From IMG/VR virus record IMGVR_UViG_3300030109_005430, positions 1 to 32,125 of that record: a DNA stretch of 32,125 nt; one strand, written 5' to 3'. The position numbers and the translations under genes are program-made. Position 1 is the first letter of the stretch; each line of letters opens with the position of its first letter. Positions 13,705 through 22,519 of this stretch are shown here, piece after piece. The stretch comes from a virus. The notes under the pieces were generated by a model, which had not been told where the DNA came from, searched no databases, and saw only the letters and a program-made list of their open reading frames with translations.

Positions 13705-16700
13705 TAGAATGCTTGTTTGTCATTATCTGTTTCTAAAAGTGGAGTTTGCATCACACCTTGTTTTTGAACTCTACTATCTTTTGGTTGATTGACTTTATAG
13801 TCTCCAATTAAAATTCCTAATTCTTCTGTTCCCATTTGATTTTGTATTGTAAGAAATTCAGAGTTAGTTGGATTTAAATCAACAACACATTTATCATCTC
13901 TTATAAATATGTCGGTTGCTAAACTATTGAGTGGTAAACTACCTGAACCCTTGTTTATCCATTCTAATCTATCACCACCTATAAAATCATATATGTCTTT
14001 TGGCTCTTTAAAAACTCTTGTTTGACTTAAGTCTAACTGACCTGGTGTTTTTCCTAATAATCCATTATTAAATTTTTGTATGTAATCTTTTGATGATACT
14101 CTTTCTAAATAATCTTCTTCAACGAAATTATCATCTTTAACAATTTTAGATACAGAGTTGTTGAATTTAGAGTCTTCATCCAAACCACCTATGATTGCTT
14201 GATTATCTCTAATGGGCAAAAAGTTGAAATCAGTTCCACCGAATATTGAAAAGTCTTGACTTAAAATATTGCTATCATTGACCACTATATTTTTTGTCAC
14301 AAGATAACTTTGTAATATTATTGAACCATCTCTTGTTAATCTAAGAATTACTATTTTTATGCTTTTAATACCTGGTGTGTTGTATACATGATTGGATACA
14401 GTTTCAATCGGAGTGAAATTAAAAGCCTGTTCAATACCTATTTTCTTAAAAGAATAATCGTTTAGATTAGGATAGGAGTCTCGGTCATATATGTTAAAAT
14501 AAAATGTACTTTCAATTTGCTCATCTGTTAATTGATTTTTCTCGTCACCCCATTGTATAACTTTATATCTATAATGACTTTCATCTACACTAGGATTTGC
14601 TATTTGATTAATATAAAATTCACTATCTTCGAAATTTGTAAATGATACATCTGTTTCATCTGTTGTTATAGTTTGCCTATACACTAAATCCGATGGTGAA
14701 AAATTATATTCATCAACATTCAGAGGATTTTGAAAATCAATATTTTGTTGTAATAATATTTTCAAACTAACTTTTAGTGGATAAGATGTAGAATTGTAAA
14801 GTGTTAATTTATTTTCCTCATCGTAATATAAAGGAACTTCATTCGAATCGGATGATAGACAATCTACAATAAAATCTAACTTTTCATAACCAACACTATT
14901 ATTTAAAGCACCTAATAAAAGTTCTTCATTTGGTTTGAAAAGTGGTGCTCCTAATGTACTCCACTTTTCAGGATTATCATTGTTTAATATCGCATTATCA
15001 TTATAAAAAGCCCTAATTATGTTTCGTTCAGGTGTTACAAATGGTAATGGGTTTGGTCTAATTTCATCATCACCATCTTGATAATCACCTATATCATACC
15101 AATCTTGATTTTCATATGTTCCTAAATTAGTGTTTTCTTCTGTCCAACTATCAGGTGAACCAAAAGCATAAGGATTAAATTCTCCTTGATATGGTACTTT
15201 TACTGGCACATTTACTCTTGGTCCAAGAGATTGAAAATCTCCACCCACTCCGCCTCTACCTCGACCGGTAATTATACTTTTGTTACCACCAAGTTGAAGT
15301 AAAGGATAATCTGTTGAGTAGTCTGTAGAACTAAATGATGTGCTTTGTGTCTTCATACCTATCACTCTTGGAAAAAATATTCTAAAATCAAAATATCCTT
15401 CATATGTATCTGCATCATCATTTCTATCCTCAAAATAACCTTGACCAGGTGGAGTTAACTCTATTTCAAAAAATAAATTTCTATATTTTTCTAATAGATT
15501 TTCATCTAATAAAATGTCTATAGGTCCTCTTAATGGCTTATCAAGATAGTCATCTGATTTAGGTTGAATATAACCAAACCCATCATCGAATGATATTTTA
15601 TATTGTGATTTTAATCCAAAAAATTTGTATGCATATTTTTCGCCACTTTGCTGAACCATATCATCTGGTATTTCTTTCCCAGCAGATGTTAGTAAATTAT
15701 CTAATTCTTGGTCTTGGTTAGTTAGACAATAATGATTTAAAACTTTTATTTGGTCTTCTCTATTTGCTACATCATCAGCACCTACACCATATTGTAGTGA
15801 AATTAATGCTTTCATTCCAAGAGAATTTCTTCTTTCGTTTGGAAAGGATTCACCATCAATTTCATAAATGGATTCATCATAACCATATCTTTCAAATTGT
15901 GCTCTATATAAATCTCCAACATTTTTAATGTTAGCCTCTCCATCATTATCTACAGGTGAATAAAAGTCGTAGTATATTTTTGGGACATAATAATCAAATT
16001 CATCATCATCACTAAAAGTACCATCTTCATCTTTACTGTTATTTGGGTGAAAATTTCTATTTAGAGTTTGTCTAATATCTTTTATTCTACCATCTGTGTC
16101 TTTTCTTATTAAAAAAGAAATCAAAGGACTATAATTTACAATTTTTCTTTGTATGGCTTCATTTGGATTATAGCTAGTGAAAGTATCATCGTCAAAAGCA
16201 AGTTGAACAGGTCTACCTCTTTCATCTCTATCTATCTCCGAAGCATTAGTAATTAATAATTTATTATCTTTAACAATTGAGTTCCAATTACCCAACGAAA
16301 ACTTTTCTAAGTCATCATTATTTAAACCAAGTTCTTTTGTAGAACCTGGTGAATACACACCTGGTTTTTTATACGATGGGTATTGATTTCTTTTTTGATA
16401 ATCAGATGATTCTTCTTGCTCCTCTTCTTCCTCTTGCTCTTCTTCTTCTTGCTCTTCTCCCTCTTCCTCTTCCTCTTCTTCCTCTTCTTCTTCACCAAAT
16501 AAATCATCTGGTACATCTATGTAAAAATCATAAGTTTGAGATCCTGTAAAATTATCATCTGTTGAAAATGATACGAATACTTCATTATTGTCATTTACAT
16601 TCAAAATATTTTTAGCAATACCTTGTATGTAAATTAAATCATTATTAACATTTTGAAATGCTAAACTAACATCATCGTTATCTAAATCAGTTTCTTGAAT

Positions 16701-16775
16701 ATCTCCAAATACTAATTGAATCTCAGGATTAATTAGACCAACTCTTAAATATGTAATTGTACCGTCAATTCTCAT
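13704..16775 (-). CDS. Large structural protein with poly-glutamate tract
   Basis: A 1023-residue acidic protein with no signal peptide. After a beta-rich domain of about 90 residues comes a nearly pure Glu tract with a few Gln and Gly (about residues 94-123), which is probably a flexible linker. A long Asp/Tyr/Asn-rich region follows. About residues 735-850 look PKD-like (VIQWGDEKNQ, later HVYNTPGIKSIKI). The C-terminal 150 residues (GGLDEDSKFNNSVSKIV, YIQKFNNGLLGKTPGQLDLS) form a conserved-looking domain ending in QAF. The upstream 16775-17401 product also ends in QAF with near-identical DNA at the junction. Both neighbours are joined by TAATG coupling. It is likely an outer-baseplate or adhesin component; I cannot name the family. 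Confidence 0.72.
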   Translation of the reverse strand: MRIDGTITYLRVGLINPEIQLVFGDIQETDLDNDDVSLAFQNVNNDLIYIQGIAKNILNVNDNNEVFVSFSTDDNFTGSQTYDFYIDVPDDLFGEEEEEEEEEEEGEEQEEEEQEEEEEQEESSDYQKRNQYPSYKKPGVYSPGSTKELGLNNDDLEKFSLGNWNSIVKDNKLLITNASEIDRDERGRPVQLAFDDDTFTSYNPNEAIQRKIVNYSPLISFLIRKDTDGRIKDIRQTLNRNFHPNNSKDEDGTFSDDDEFDYYVPKIYYDFYSPVDNDGEANIKNVGDLYRAQFERYGYDESIYEIDGESFPNERRNSLGMKALISLQYGVGADDVANREDQIKVLNHYCLTNQDQELDNLLTSAGKEIPDDMVQQSGEKYAYKFFGLKSQYKISFDDGFGYIQPKSDDYLDKPLRGPIDILLDENLLEKYRNLFFEIELTPPGQGYFEDRNDDADTYEGYFDFRIFFPRVIGMKTQSTSFSSTDYSTDYPLLQLGGNKSIITGRGRGGVGGDFQSLGPRVNVPVKVPYQGEFNPYAFGSPDSWTEENTNLGTYENQDWYDIGDYQDGDDEIRPNPLPFVTPERNIIRAFYNDNAILNNDNPEKWSTLGAPLFKPNEELLLGALNNSVGYEKLDFIVDCLSSDSNEVPLYYDEENKLTLYNSTSYPLKVSLKILLQQNIDFQNPLNVDEYNFSPSDLVYRQTITTDETDVSFTNFEDSEFYINQIANPSVDESHYRYKVIQWGDEKNQLTDEQIESTFYFNIYDRDSYPNLNDYSFKKIGIEQAFNFTPIETVSNHVYNTPGIKSIKIVILRLTRDGSIILQSYLVTKNIVVNDSNILSQDFSIFGGTDFNFLPIRDNQAIIGGLDEDSKFNNSVSKIVKDDNFVEEDYLERVSSKDYIQKFNNGLLGKTPGQLDLSQTRVFKEPKDIYDFIGGDRLEWINKGSGSLPLNSLATDIFIRDDKCVVDLNPTNSEFLTIQNQMGTEELGILIGDYKVNQPKDSRVQKQGVMQTPLLETDNDKQAF
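16391..16500. repeat. Purine/pyrimidine-asymmetric GAA/GAG tract
   Basis: Roughly 110 bases encode the poly-Glu tract of the 13704-16775 protein. The minus strand is almost entirely purine, made of GAA/GAG codons with occasional CAA and GGA. The tract is imperfectly repetitive at 3, 6 and 9 bases and therefore prone to slippage and assembly error. The mix of GAA and GAG suggests selection for glutamate rather than a recent pure expansion. Confidence 0.8.
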
Positions 16776-17401
16776 TAGAATGCCTGTTCTGAATTATCTT
16801 TTTCTATACCGTCAGGTATGATAAAAGTATCTGTTTTTAATCTTAAATTATCGTCAAGTGAAAGTTCGAAATCTTGATTGTAATGAAGTCTACTAAAGTC
16901 TGTTTTATCAAATAAACTATCTGTCGTATTTACTCCAAAATCAACATCTAATATTAAATTACCATCAACATCGTTTTCATTTGTTATTGGAGCATCATCT
17001 CTACCATGTGAATCTTTTACATTTACATCCTCAACAAACTCTCCAAACTTACTTATCTTTGGTAATATTGGATAAAGATAATCATCGTCCCACACTTGTT
17101 CATCATCTTCATTAATTATTATTTCTTTGTATGGTGTTCTTGGTGTTTTTGAACCTATCATAGGATCATCGCCATCTTGTATTTCAATTCCACTTTTATT
17201 TGAAAAATCAAATTCACTCGGTATGATATTATTCCAATAAATAATTTCATTTGGCTTATCACTATCATCACTTTGAAATCCAAGTTGCTTCCACATTGGT
17301 TTGACACCTTTATAAATTCTAGTCGTTGCTAAATCAAAATTATTAAGACCAGTATCTTTTAATGTGTTGGTTAGTTTTTTATTAATGAATGTCGTAGACA
17401 T
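16775..17401 (-). CDS. Structural-cluster protein of unknown function
   Basis: A 208-residue acidic protein without signal or membrane segment. Its N-terminal part (LDLATTRIYKG-like: FDLATTRIYKGVKPMWKQLG) resembles short segments of other proteins in the cluster, such as the QTRVFKEPKDIYDFIG segment of the 13704-16775 product, so they may share a small structural motif. Asp, Asn and Ile dominate and there are no cysteines. It ends NSEQAF, matching the QAF end of the next protein. Starts and stops on both sides overlap by one base (TAATG). It is probably a baseplate or fibre accessory protein made in a fixed ratio with its neighbours. No family recognised. Confidence 0.62.
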   Translation of the reverse strand: MSTTFINKKLTNTLKDTGLNNFDLATTRIYKGVKPMWKQLGFQSDDSDKPNEIIYWNNIIPSEFDFSNKSGIEIQDGDDPMIGSKTPRTPYKEIIINEDDEQVWDDDYLYPILPKISKFGEFVEDVNVKDSHGRDDAPITNENDVDGNLILDVDFGVNTTDSLFDKTDFSRLHYNQDFELSLDDNLRLKTDTFIIPDGIEKDNSEQAF

Positions 17402-18633
17402 TAATAATCTCCCATGTCACCACCTGTTCCGCTTCTATCTTCAGTATCTGTACCTCTGCCGCCGCCCGTTCTTTTATTTTGACCAGATCCACTATTACCG
17501 CCGTTACCACCATTACCATTATCATCATCATCCTCAACAAAATTAGCTCTAATTTGAATAGTGCCAAAATTATTAGAGTCGGCTTCATTACCTATTGTTA
17601 ATACAGTTTGAGGTGAAAGCTCCTCACTTAACTGTATTGTATTATTTTGAAAATTATCACCACTTATTATTTCCCAATCATTAAATACACCATCTATTTC
17701 TATAGCATTTAATACTATAAAATTATCAACATCACTCAAAACTTCGTATGGTATTGTTGGATTATTACCATTAATTTGAGAACCATTGGCAAAAGCCTGT
17801 GTGTTTCCAAGAGGTACTGTTCCAGTTAGTTTCACTTCAAAACTAAATTGATAACCTATTGCTGTTATTTCAACATCTTGAGCTGGCATAGTAAATTGAT
17901 AACGAGCATTAATATTAGTTTGTTCTACTAATTGTATTTCTAAATTTGTTGGAGTTGTAATAAAAGGTCTTAATTGAACATCATCATATCCTTCTACAAA
18001 ATCTACACGAATCTCAATCACATCCCCCTCATTAAAAGATTCATAAATATCATTTAAGCCAATGTTAATAAGGTCATTATTACCCTCACTTTCTTCATTT
18101 AGTGTTAGTTGATAGGAGGGTTCTTCATCGATTGTCTCCTCTATAGGTTCTTGTTCATCAGCACCAACATTTAAATTCCATTGATAACCATCCCATATCC
18201 ATTGTTCATTAGAACTTAAAGCACCTTCTTGAAATTGCCCTTGTGATGGATTATATCCAGCAGGTGGAGAACTTGGTTGTGGTTCTAATGTATTCCAAAC
18301 TTGACCATTCCATATCCATTGACCTTGAGGACTTAAAGTGCCAGCTAAAAACTCACCAAGTGTTGGATTATATCCAAAAGGTGGATTAATTGGATTTGGT
18401 TCAGTATCGTCTATTTGTGTTTCTTCATCAACTTGTGTGTCACCTAAACTTACAGTCTGTTCTATTGAAGCTTCACCAAAATCATTAGTTACTGTATGAG
18501 TAACGACATACTCTCCATCGTCTTGATAGGTGTGTATTGGATTTCTTTCGGTTGAGGTGTTACCATCTCCGAAGTCCCAAAAGTAAGTATTAGCATTGGT
18601 TGAAGTATCTGTAAATTGAATTGTCTTACTCAT
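17401..18633 (-). CDS. PKD-domain adhesin-like virion protein
   Basis: A 410-residue multidomain surface protein. Residues 1-64 are a PKD domain ([29 protein letters not shown], then [11 protein letters not shown]). Two tandem repeats of about 38 residues follow at about 83-155, each with a GYNP-x-x-G-x-F segment and QWIW[ND]G-x-x-W. Next (about 190-245) is a segment ending [16 protein letters not shown], typical of InlB-type B-repeats. After another beta domain it ends in a Gly/Asn/Ser/Arg-rich tail. There is no signal peptide, which fits a virion rather than a secreted protein. It starts at ATG 18633 after GAGG. The usual first PKD strand is missing and instead appears at the end of the preceding gene. 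Likely role: host-surface binding fibre. Confidence 0.78.
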   Translation of the reverse strand: MSKTIQFTDTSTNANTYFWDFGDGNTSTERNPIHTYQDDGEYVVTHTVTNDFGEASIEQTVSLGDTQVDEETQIDDTEPNPINPPFGYNPTLGEFLAGTLSPQGQWIWNGQVWNTLEPQPSSPPAGYNPSQGQFQEGALSSNEQWIWDGYQWNLNVGADEQEPIEETIDEEPSYQLTLNEESEGNNDLINIGLNDIYESFNEGDVIEIRVDFVEGYDDVQLRPFITTPTNLEIQLVEQTNINARYQFTMPAQDVEITAIGYQFSFEVKLTGTVPLGNTQAFANGSQINGNNPTIPYEVLSDVDNFIVLNAIEIDGVFNDWEIISGDNFQNNTIQLSEELSPQTVLTIGNEADSNNFGTIQIRANFVEDDDDNGNGGNGGNSGSGQNKRTGGGRGTDTEDRSGTGGDMGDY

Positions 18634-18644
18634 TTTAAATTCCT

Positions 18645-19247
18645 CTATTCTATAATTTCAAATTCAAAGTTAGCAATTATCGGAGAATAAGGTTCTAATA
18701 AATCTTCGAATTTATTTAAAAAAGAATCCGACACTTTGTTTAAAAAATTAAACAATTGTAACTTATCTAGTAGATTTAATTCCTCTATGTTTTCAGATGA
18801 TGCTCTTTGGTCATCAAGTGGATTAATAGGATTAATTCCTATGGTATTCAAAGAAGATTTGATTAAAGTCGAATCTAAACTAATACCACCTATAGTAGCA
18901 AAATTATCGTAGTTGTATAAATCAAACTCATAGGTTTTTGATGGATTCAATAATATGTTTGTTTCGAACCTTTCATACCCACCTATACTTTCTCTACCAT
19001 CACCTGGTTTAAATAAAGCATACACTACGCCAGAAATAGTATAGAAACCTGGCTTCTCATAAAAGTGTTCCAATAATACAGACTCTTCAAGTAACTTTGG
19101 TCTATCGGTAAATTCAATGGAAGTTCCGTCACCCCAATTTAATTTAAATAAATAAAATCCAGTATCTCCTTCACTTTGAGCATAACTATCAAATCTGTTT
19201 ATAGCAATAATATTCAGTTGAATTATTTTTTTTATCATAGTATTCAT
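18645..19247 (-). CDS. PKD-like structural protein, possibly the 3' half of a split gene
   Basis: Read from the ATG at 19247 this is a 200-residue protein. About residues 28-80 look PKD-like ([18 protein letters not shown], then [20 protein letters not shown]). A middle part with a helical [12 protein letters not shown] segment follows, and the C-terminus [13 protein letters not shown] resembles a first PKD strand. No strong ribosome site precedes the start. The gene overlaps the previous one by 59 nt, far more than other tail genes here. The overlap contains a run of eight A (minus strand), and removing one A would join the two genes into a single product of about 305 residues. Either a sequencing/assembly indel, a natural mutation or programmed slippage could explain it. 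Confidence 0.6.
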   Translation of the reverse strand: MNTMIKKIIQLNIIAINRFDSYAQSEGDTGFYLFKLNWGDGTSIEFTDRPKLLEESVLLEHFYEKPGFYTISGVVYALFKPGDGRESIGGYERFETNILLNPSKTYEFDLYNYDNFATIGGISLDSTLIKSSLNTIGINPINPLDDQRASSENIEELNLLDKLQLFNFLNKVSDSFLNKFEDLLEPYSPIIANFEFEIIE

Positions 19248-19560
19248 CCAACCTTATTATTTCATCATCATTATTAGGATCTGTAACAAATGGTAAAGCA
19301 TCAACAGAATATTGATAAGTTGAAAACTCACCGATGTTTCTACGATAAACTATCCCATCCCTAACCTCGGTTTGTAATGTCTCTAAATTACCAGTTAAAT
19401 AAGGTTGAAAGGTATCTTCATTGAAATTTATATTTTCCCAAAAATCTCTGTCATCAAGAGTCTTTGTTCCTAACTCAACTCGATTGTTGGTTGGTGGTTC
19501 ACCAGCAATAGATTGATATGATTGATTTATTAAGTTTTCTATATTTGTAAATTTTGCCAT
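19189..19560 (-). CDS. Structural protein, possibly the 5' half of a split gene
   Basis: A 123-residue reading frame starting at ATG 19560, coupled by TAATG to the preceding LamG-like gene. It includes AKFTNIENLINQSYQSIAGE, a DRDFWENINFNEDTFQPYLT segment and SVDALPFVTDPN. No known domain is visible. Its last residues, after EYYDKK, are [12 protein letters not shown], encoded past the A8 run. The alternative frame after the run gives [17 protein letters not shown], which leads smoothly into the PKD-like part of the next gene. I therefore suspect that its true C-terminus is that of the 18645-19247 frame. Without the frameshift it would be a short unassigned protein. Confidence 0.55.
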   Translation of the reverse strand: MAKFTNIENLINQSYQSIAGEPPTNNRVELGTKTLDDRDFWENINFNEDTFQPYLTGNLETLQTEVRDGIVYRRNIGEFSTYQYSVDALPFVTDPNNDDEIIRLDEYYDKKNNSTEYYCYKQI

Positions 19561-21422
19561 TAATAACCCCCACCACTTTCAATCGTAATTGTAGATGTGG
19601 ATTCATCTTCTTGTTGAATAGGTGGTTCATTATCCCCACCCCTTTCTCCTGTATCTTCAGTAGATGTTAGTATCGTAAATGAAAAATTAACGACTGGTGG
19701 ATTATTTTCAACGGTGGTGGTACTTGTGTCTTCTTCTGCAGTTATAGTTAAATCATCAACTTTAAATCCACGAGCTCTAAGTAAATCGGAACGACTTATT
19801 ACTTCTACTTTACATTTAGCACCAAGCCCACTATAAGCAACAATCTCATTATTTCCATTAACATGATTTAACCAATACTGTTTGTTAAATCTTTGGTCGC
19901 TACCTTCTTCTACAACACTTGGATTATAAGTAGCACAAATAAAATACCATTCATCTAAATTTTCAGTTGGTATGTTTGGATAAAGTTGATGTATTACCTC
20001 ATCACTATAAAAACCAATGGGACTACTTTGACCATCAATACGCCTAGCCCTTTCCTCTACACCCCAATGATTATCTCGCAAAGTTCCATTTACATCTCTG
20101 ACTGCTAATCTAATCCATCGTTTGTAATTATCAGCACCATCAATATTAGTTCTTGTTTCTAATCTAAACCCACTTCCATTTTCTTCTAAAGGATTACCAA
20201 AATTAAAAAGAGTTCCTTCTGATGTTTTACTAACAAATCTAACCCACATTGTAATGGTAAAACCATCAGTTAGATAAGAGTTACCTTTTTGAAATTCTAA
20301 TAAGTCATTACCAGGTGCTCTTATTATTATTGCTTGATTTGGTTTTCTTATTTTTAAAAAACCACTTGAAACATTTTGATACTCAGGTCTATCATCCTCT
20401 AATGTTTCAATAACATTATCAACATCACCAAGATAAGTGTTAAGTCTATTTCTCATTGACTCAAGAGTCTTACCTTGATTGACGCTACTACCTTCTGCCT
20501 GTTCATCTAACCTTGTTATAAAAGCATCTGATTGATTTTCAAAACTGATACGAGATTGTTCGTCTTGTTCTTTATTTTGTATGTCTTCACCGACACCATC
20601 ACCATCCACATCTTGAAAAACTGGTGTTGGTCCAATTAAATTATCAAACTCTGTAAAGAAGTTGTTTACTTGGTCTTGACGAGTTGTTTGGTTTGGTAGT
20701 AATTCAAAAATATTTGTATCTAATATTTCACTAGCTTTATTAGGATTTATTTTATTTCCAAACTTTGGTTTTGTAAGTTGACTTAAATTTAATATATCTA
20801 TAAAAGTATCACCTATTTTTTTAGCCACATCAATATCAAACACATTACCACTATGATTAAATAATATTTTATATTGAATAACTTCTTGTCCTTCTACAGA
20901 TGGTAACTCTACATCTTCAAGAGAAAATAAATTATCCAATTCAATAATGTCTTGACTAAAGATATATTGACACATTTGCTCAAATGTATCACCAACTATA
21001 TCTTTTCTATTTTCTAAAGTATTCCTATCTTTTTTATAAAATACAAGTGGCTCATCTTCGGTTCTACCAGATTGTTTTTTTCCATCACGAATGGTTGTTT
21101 GTAAAGAAAGTAAATCGTTGTCTGAAAGAGTATTTGACTCAAACCATATTTTGTAAAAAAGATCACTTACCCTTTCACGAGTGTCTTGTATATCTTGGTA
21201 AGAAATTTTTCTAAAAATAATCTCATCAGGAATTAGTTCATGATCAACTCCTAATACACCACCACCAATCATGAGTGTCCCATCTTCATGACGATGATAA
21301 AGTCCTATGTATTGTTCTTCGGGATTAATTTGAAAGTAAAAGTTGCCTCTTTCAGTTGCCCGTAAATTAACTTCTACTATAGGATTTGTTCCTGTTGACT
21401 CATCTGGAGTTCCATAACCCAT
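19560..21422 (-). CDS. LamG-like structural protein
   Basis: A 620-residue protein. The first 330 residues are mixed helix and strand and acidic, with a DVDGDGVGEDIQNKEQDEQ linker. Residues about 355-560 read as a concanavalin/LamG-type sandwich (NSYLTDGFTITMWVRFVSKT, then GTLFNFGNP and WYFICATYNPS). The C-terminus (NNPPVVNFSFTILTSTEDTG, then a Glu/Asp/Thr-rich end and GGGY) starts like a PKD domain but lacks the WDFGDG core. ATG 21422 has GAGGACT upstream, and its stop overlaps the next ATG. LamG domains bind sugars or proteins, so a receptor-binding role is plausible; position in the baseplate is inferred from neighbours. Confidence 0.73.
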   Translation of the reverse strand: MGYGTPDESTGTNPIVEVNLRATERGNFYFQINPEEQYIGLYHRHEDGTLMIGGGVLGVDHELIPDEIIFRKISYQDIQDTRERVSDLFYKIWFESNTLSDNDLLSLQTTIRDGKKQSGRTEDEPLVFYKKDRNTLENRKDIVGDTFEQMCQYIFSQDIIELDNLFSLEDVELPSVEGQEVIQYKILFNHSGNVFDIDVAKKIGDTFIDILNLSQLTKPKFGNKINPNKASEILDTNIFELLPNQTTRQDQVNNFFTEFDNLIGPTPVFQDVDGDGVGEDIQNKEQDEQSRISFENQSDAFITRLDEQAEGSSVNQGKTLESMRNRLNTYLGDVDNVIETLEDDRPEYQNVSSGFLKIRKPNQAIIIRAPGNDLLEFQKGNSYLTDGFTITMWVRFVSKTSEGTLFNFGNPLEENGSGFRLETRTNIDGADNYKRWIRLAVRDVNGTLRDNHWGVEERARRIDGQSSPIGFYSDEVIHQLYPNIPTENLDEWYFICATYNPSVVEEGSDQRFNKQYWLNHVNGNNEIVAYSGLGAKCKVEVISRSDLLRARGFKVDDLTITAEEDTSTTTVENNPPVVNFSFTILTSTEDTGERGGDNEPPIQQEDESTSTITIESGGGY

Positions 21423-21424
21423 AA

Positions 21425-22519
21425 TTAAGTCCTCAATATAAATTCAAAATCGTTATCGTAGATTATCTCTTGACCATCATTATGATTAACCTTAATCAAA
21501 ATCTTATAAGCACGATTAGGTTCAAACGCATTTAGGTCTTGTTTGAAATAGTTAGAAGTTGTATCACAACTCATTGTTGTGTAGGCACTAAACGGAACAA
21601 CGGATTCGTTTGTTGCCATATCTATAATAGAATAAGAACCTGAACCATGTGGTATAAAACTACCACTTACAGACTGAACTGATGTTGTAAATGATTTTTG
21701 TATATATCTTTTACGAGCACCAAATCTAAACTTAACAGTTTCATTTTCTTTATAAGCTTCTCGTAAGTGCATAGGGTATAGGTAGTTCTCACTATTACCA
21801 GAAACATCTAAGGCAGTCAAGCTACCTGTGTTAGAACCTGTTGCTGGTAAATGGTCATCCCATTTAAGTTCTATCTTAGGAGAGTAGATAGTGTTGGTTT
21901 GTCTTGAGAAAAACTTGATGTCTTCAAAACTACCACTTGATGTCTCTCTACTACCAGAAAATCTTAGTAATAAACCATAGTTTGTGTTTGTCCCATCAAA
22001 CCATTTATTAGCCATAGTGGTTATGTCCATGTTAATATCAGGAGACTCGGATGAAAAAGATTGACTAACTTCATCACCAGCAATATAAGTTCCACCAGGC
22101 GTTGTCCAAGATATTTCAGAAGCACCTTCTCTATTTTTTCTATATAACCAACTACAACCGTCTGTTGTTTTTGGAACATCCGACTCTTTACCAACACCCT
22201 CGTCCCATTCTTGACTTAACGGATAAGCAGCTACTTTGTATTCTTCGGTTAATCCACTCGTACCTTCTGTCTCATATAATCTTAAATTTAATTTATAGTC
22301 GTGAGGTAAGACAGATGAACTAATATAATTTTCTATTTCTGTAGCATTGAACTGAACAAGAATACGAGTTGGATGATCAAATGCTCTATCAAAGAAAACT
22401 TTTTTTAGTTCAAGAACTTCGTCTTGTCCAACATTTTTATCTTGAAAATCTTGACCTGTAAGCTCATCCGAGCCACTATTAATAAATGTATCTTTAGTTG
22501 TAAAAAAATATCTATACAT
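21425..22519 (-). CDS. DNRLRE-like structural protein next to the baseplate wedge
   Basis: A 364-residue protein whose first 230 residues match the pattern of DNRLRE/disaggregatase-like beta-sandwich domains: KDTFINSGS near the N-terminus, YKLNLRLYETEG, YKVAAYPLSQEWDEGVG, then a SWLYRKNREG/TPGG segment and FDGTNTNYGLLLRFSGS. Such domains occur in surface and sugar-binding proteins. The C-terminal 130 residues form another beta domain (RFGARKRYIQKSF, PYRAYKILIKVNH-like segment). It starts with ATG 22519, overlapping the stop of the gp6-like gene by one base. Adjacency suggests that it attaches to the wedge in the place taken by gp7/gp8 in T4, but no similarity to those is visible. Confidence 0.72.
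   Translation of the reverse strand: MYRYFFTTKDTFINSGSDELTGQDFQDKNVGQDEVLELKKVFFDRAFDHPTRILVQFNATEIENYISSSVLPHDYKLNLRLYETEGTSGLTEEYKVAAYPLSQEWDEGVGKESDVPKTTDGCSWLYRKNREGASEISWTTPGGTYIAGDEVSQSFSSESPDINMDITTMANKWFDGTNTNYGLLLRFSGSRETSSGSFEDIKFFSRQTNTIYSPKIELKWDDHLPATGSNTGSLTALDVSGNSENYLYPMHLREAYKENETVKFRFGARKRYIQKSFTTSVQSVSGSFIPHGSGSYSIIDMATNESVVPFSAYTTMSCDTTSNYFKQDLNAFEPNRAYKILIKVNHNDGQEIIYDNDFEFILRT

Noticed and set aside
16349-16549. Plus-strand frame with a long leucine-rich segment resembling a membrane protein
   Set aside because: It is the complement of the poly-Glu tract (GAA/GAG read as CTT/CTC). The hydrophobicity is a by-product of the repeat.
17382-17588. Minus-strand 68-residue frame overlapping the PKD-domain gene
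   Set aside because: It lies in another frame of the glycine-rich 3' end of the PKD gene and has no ribosome site or recognisable product.
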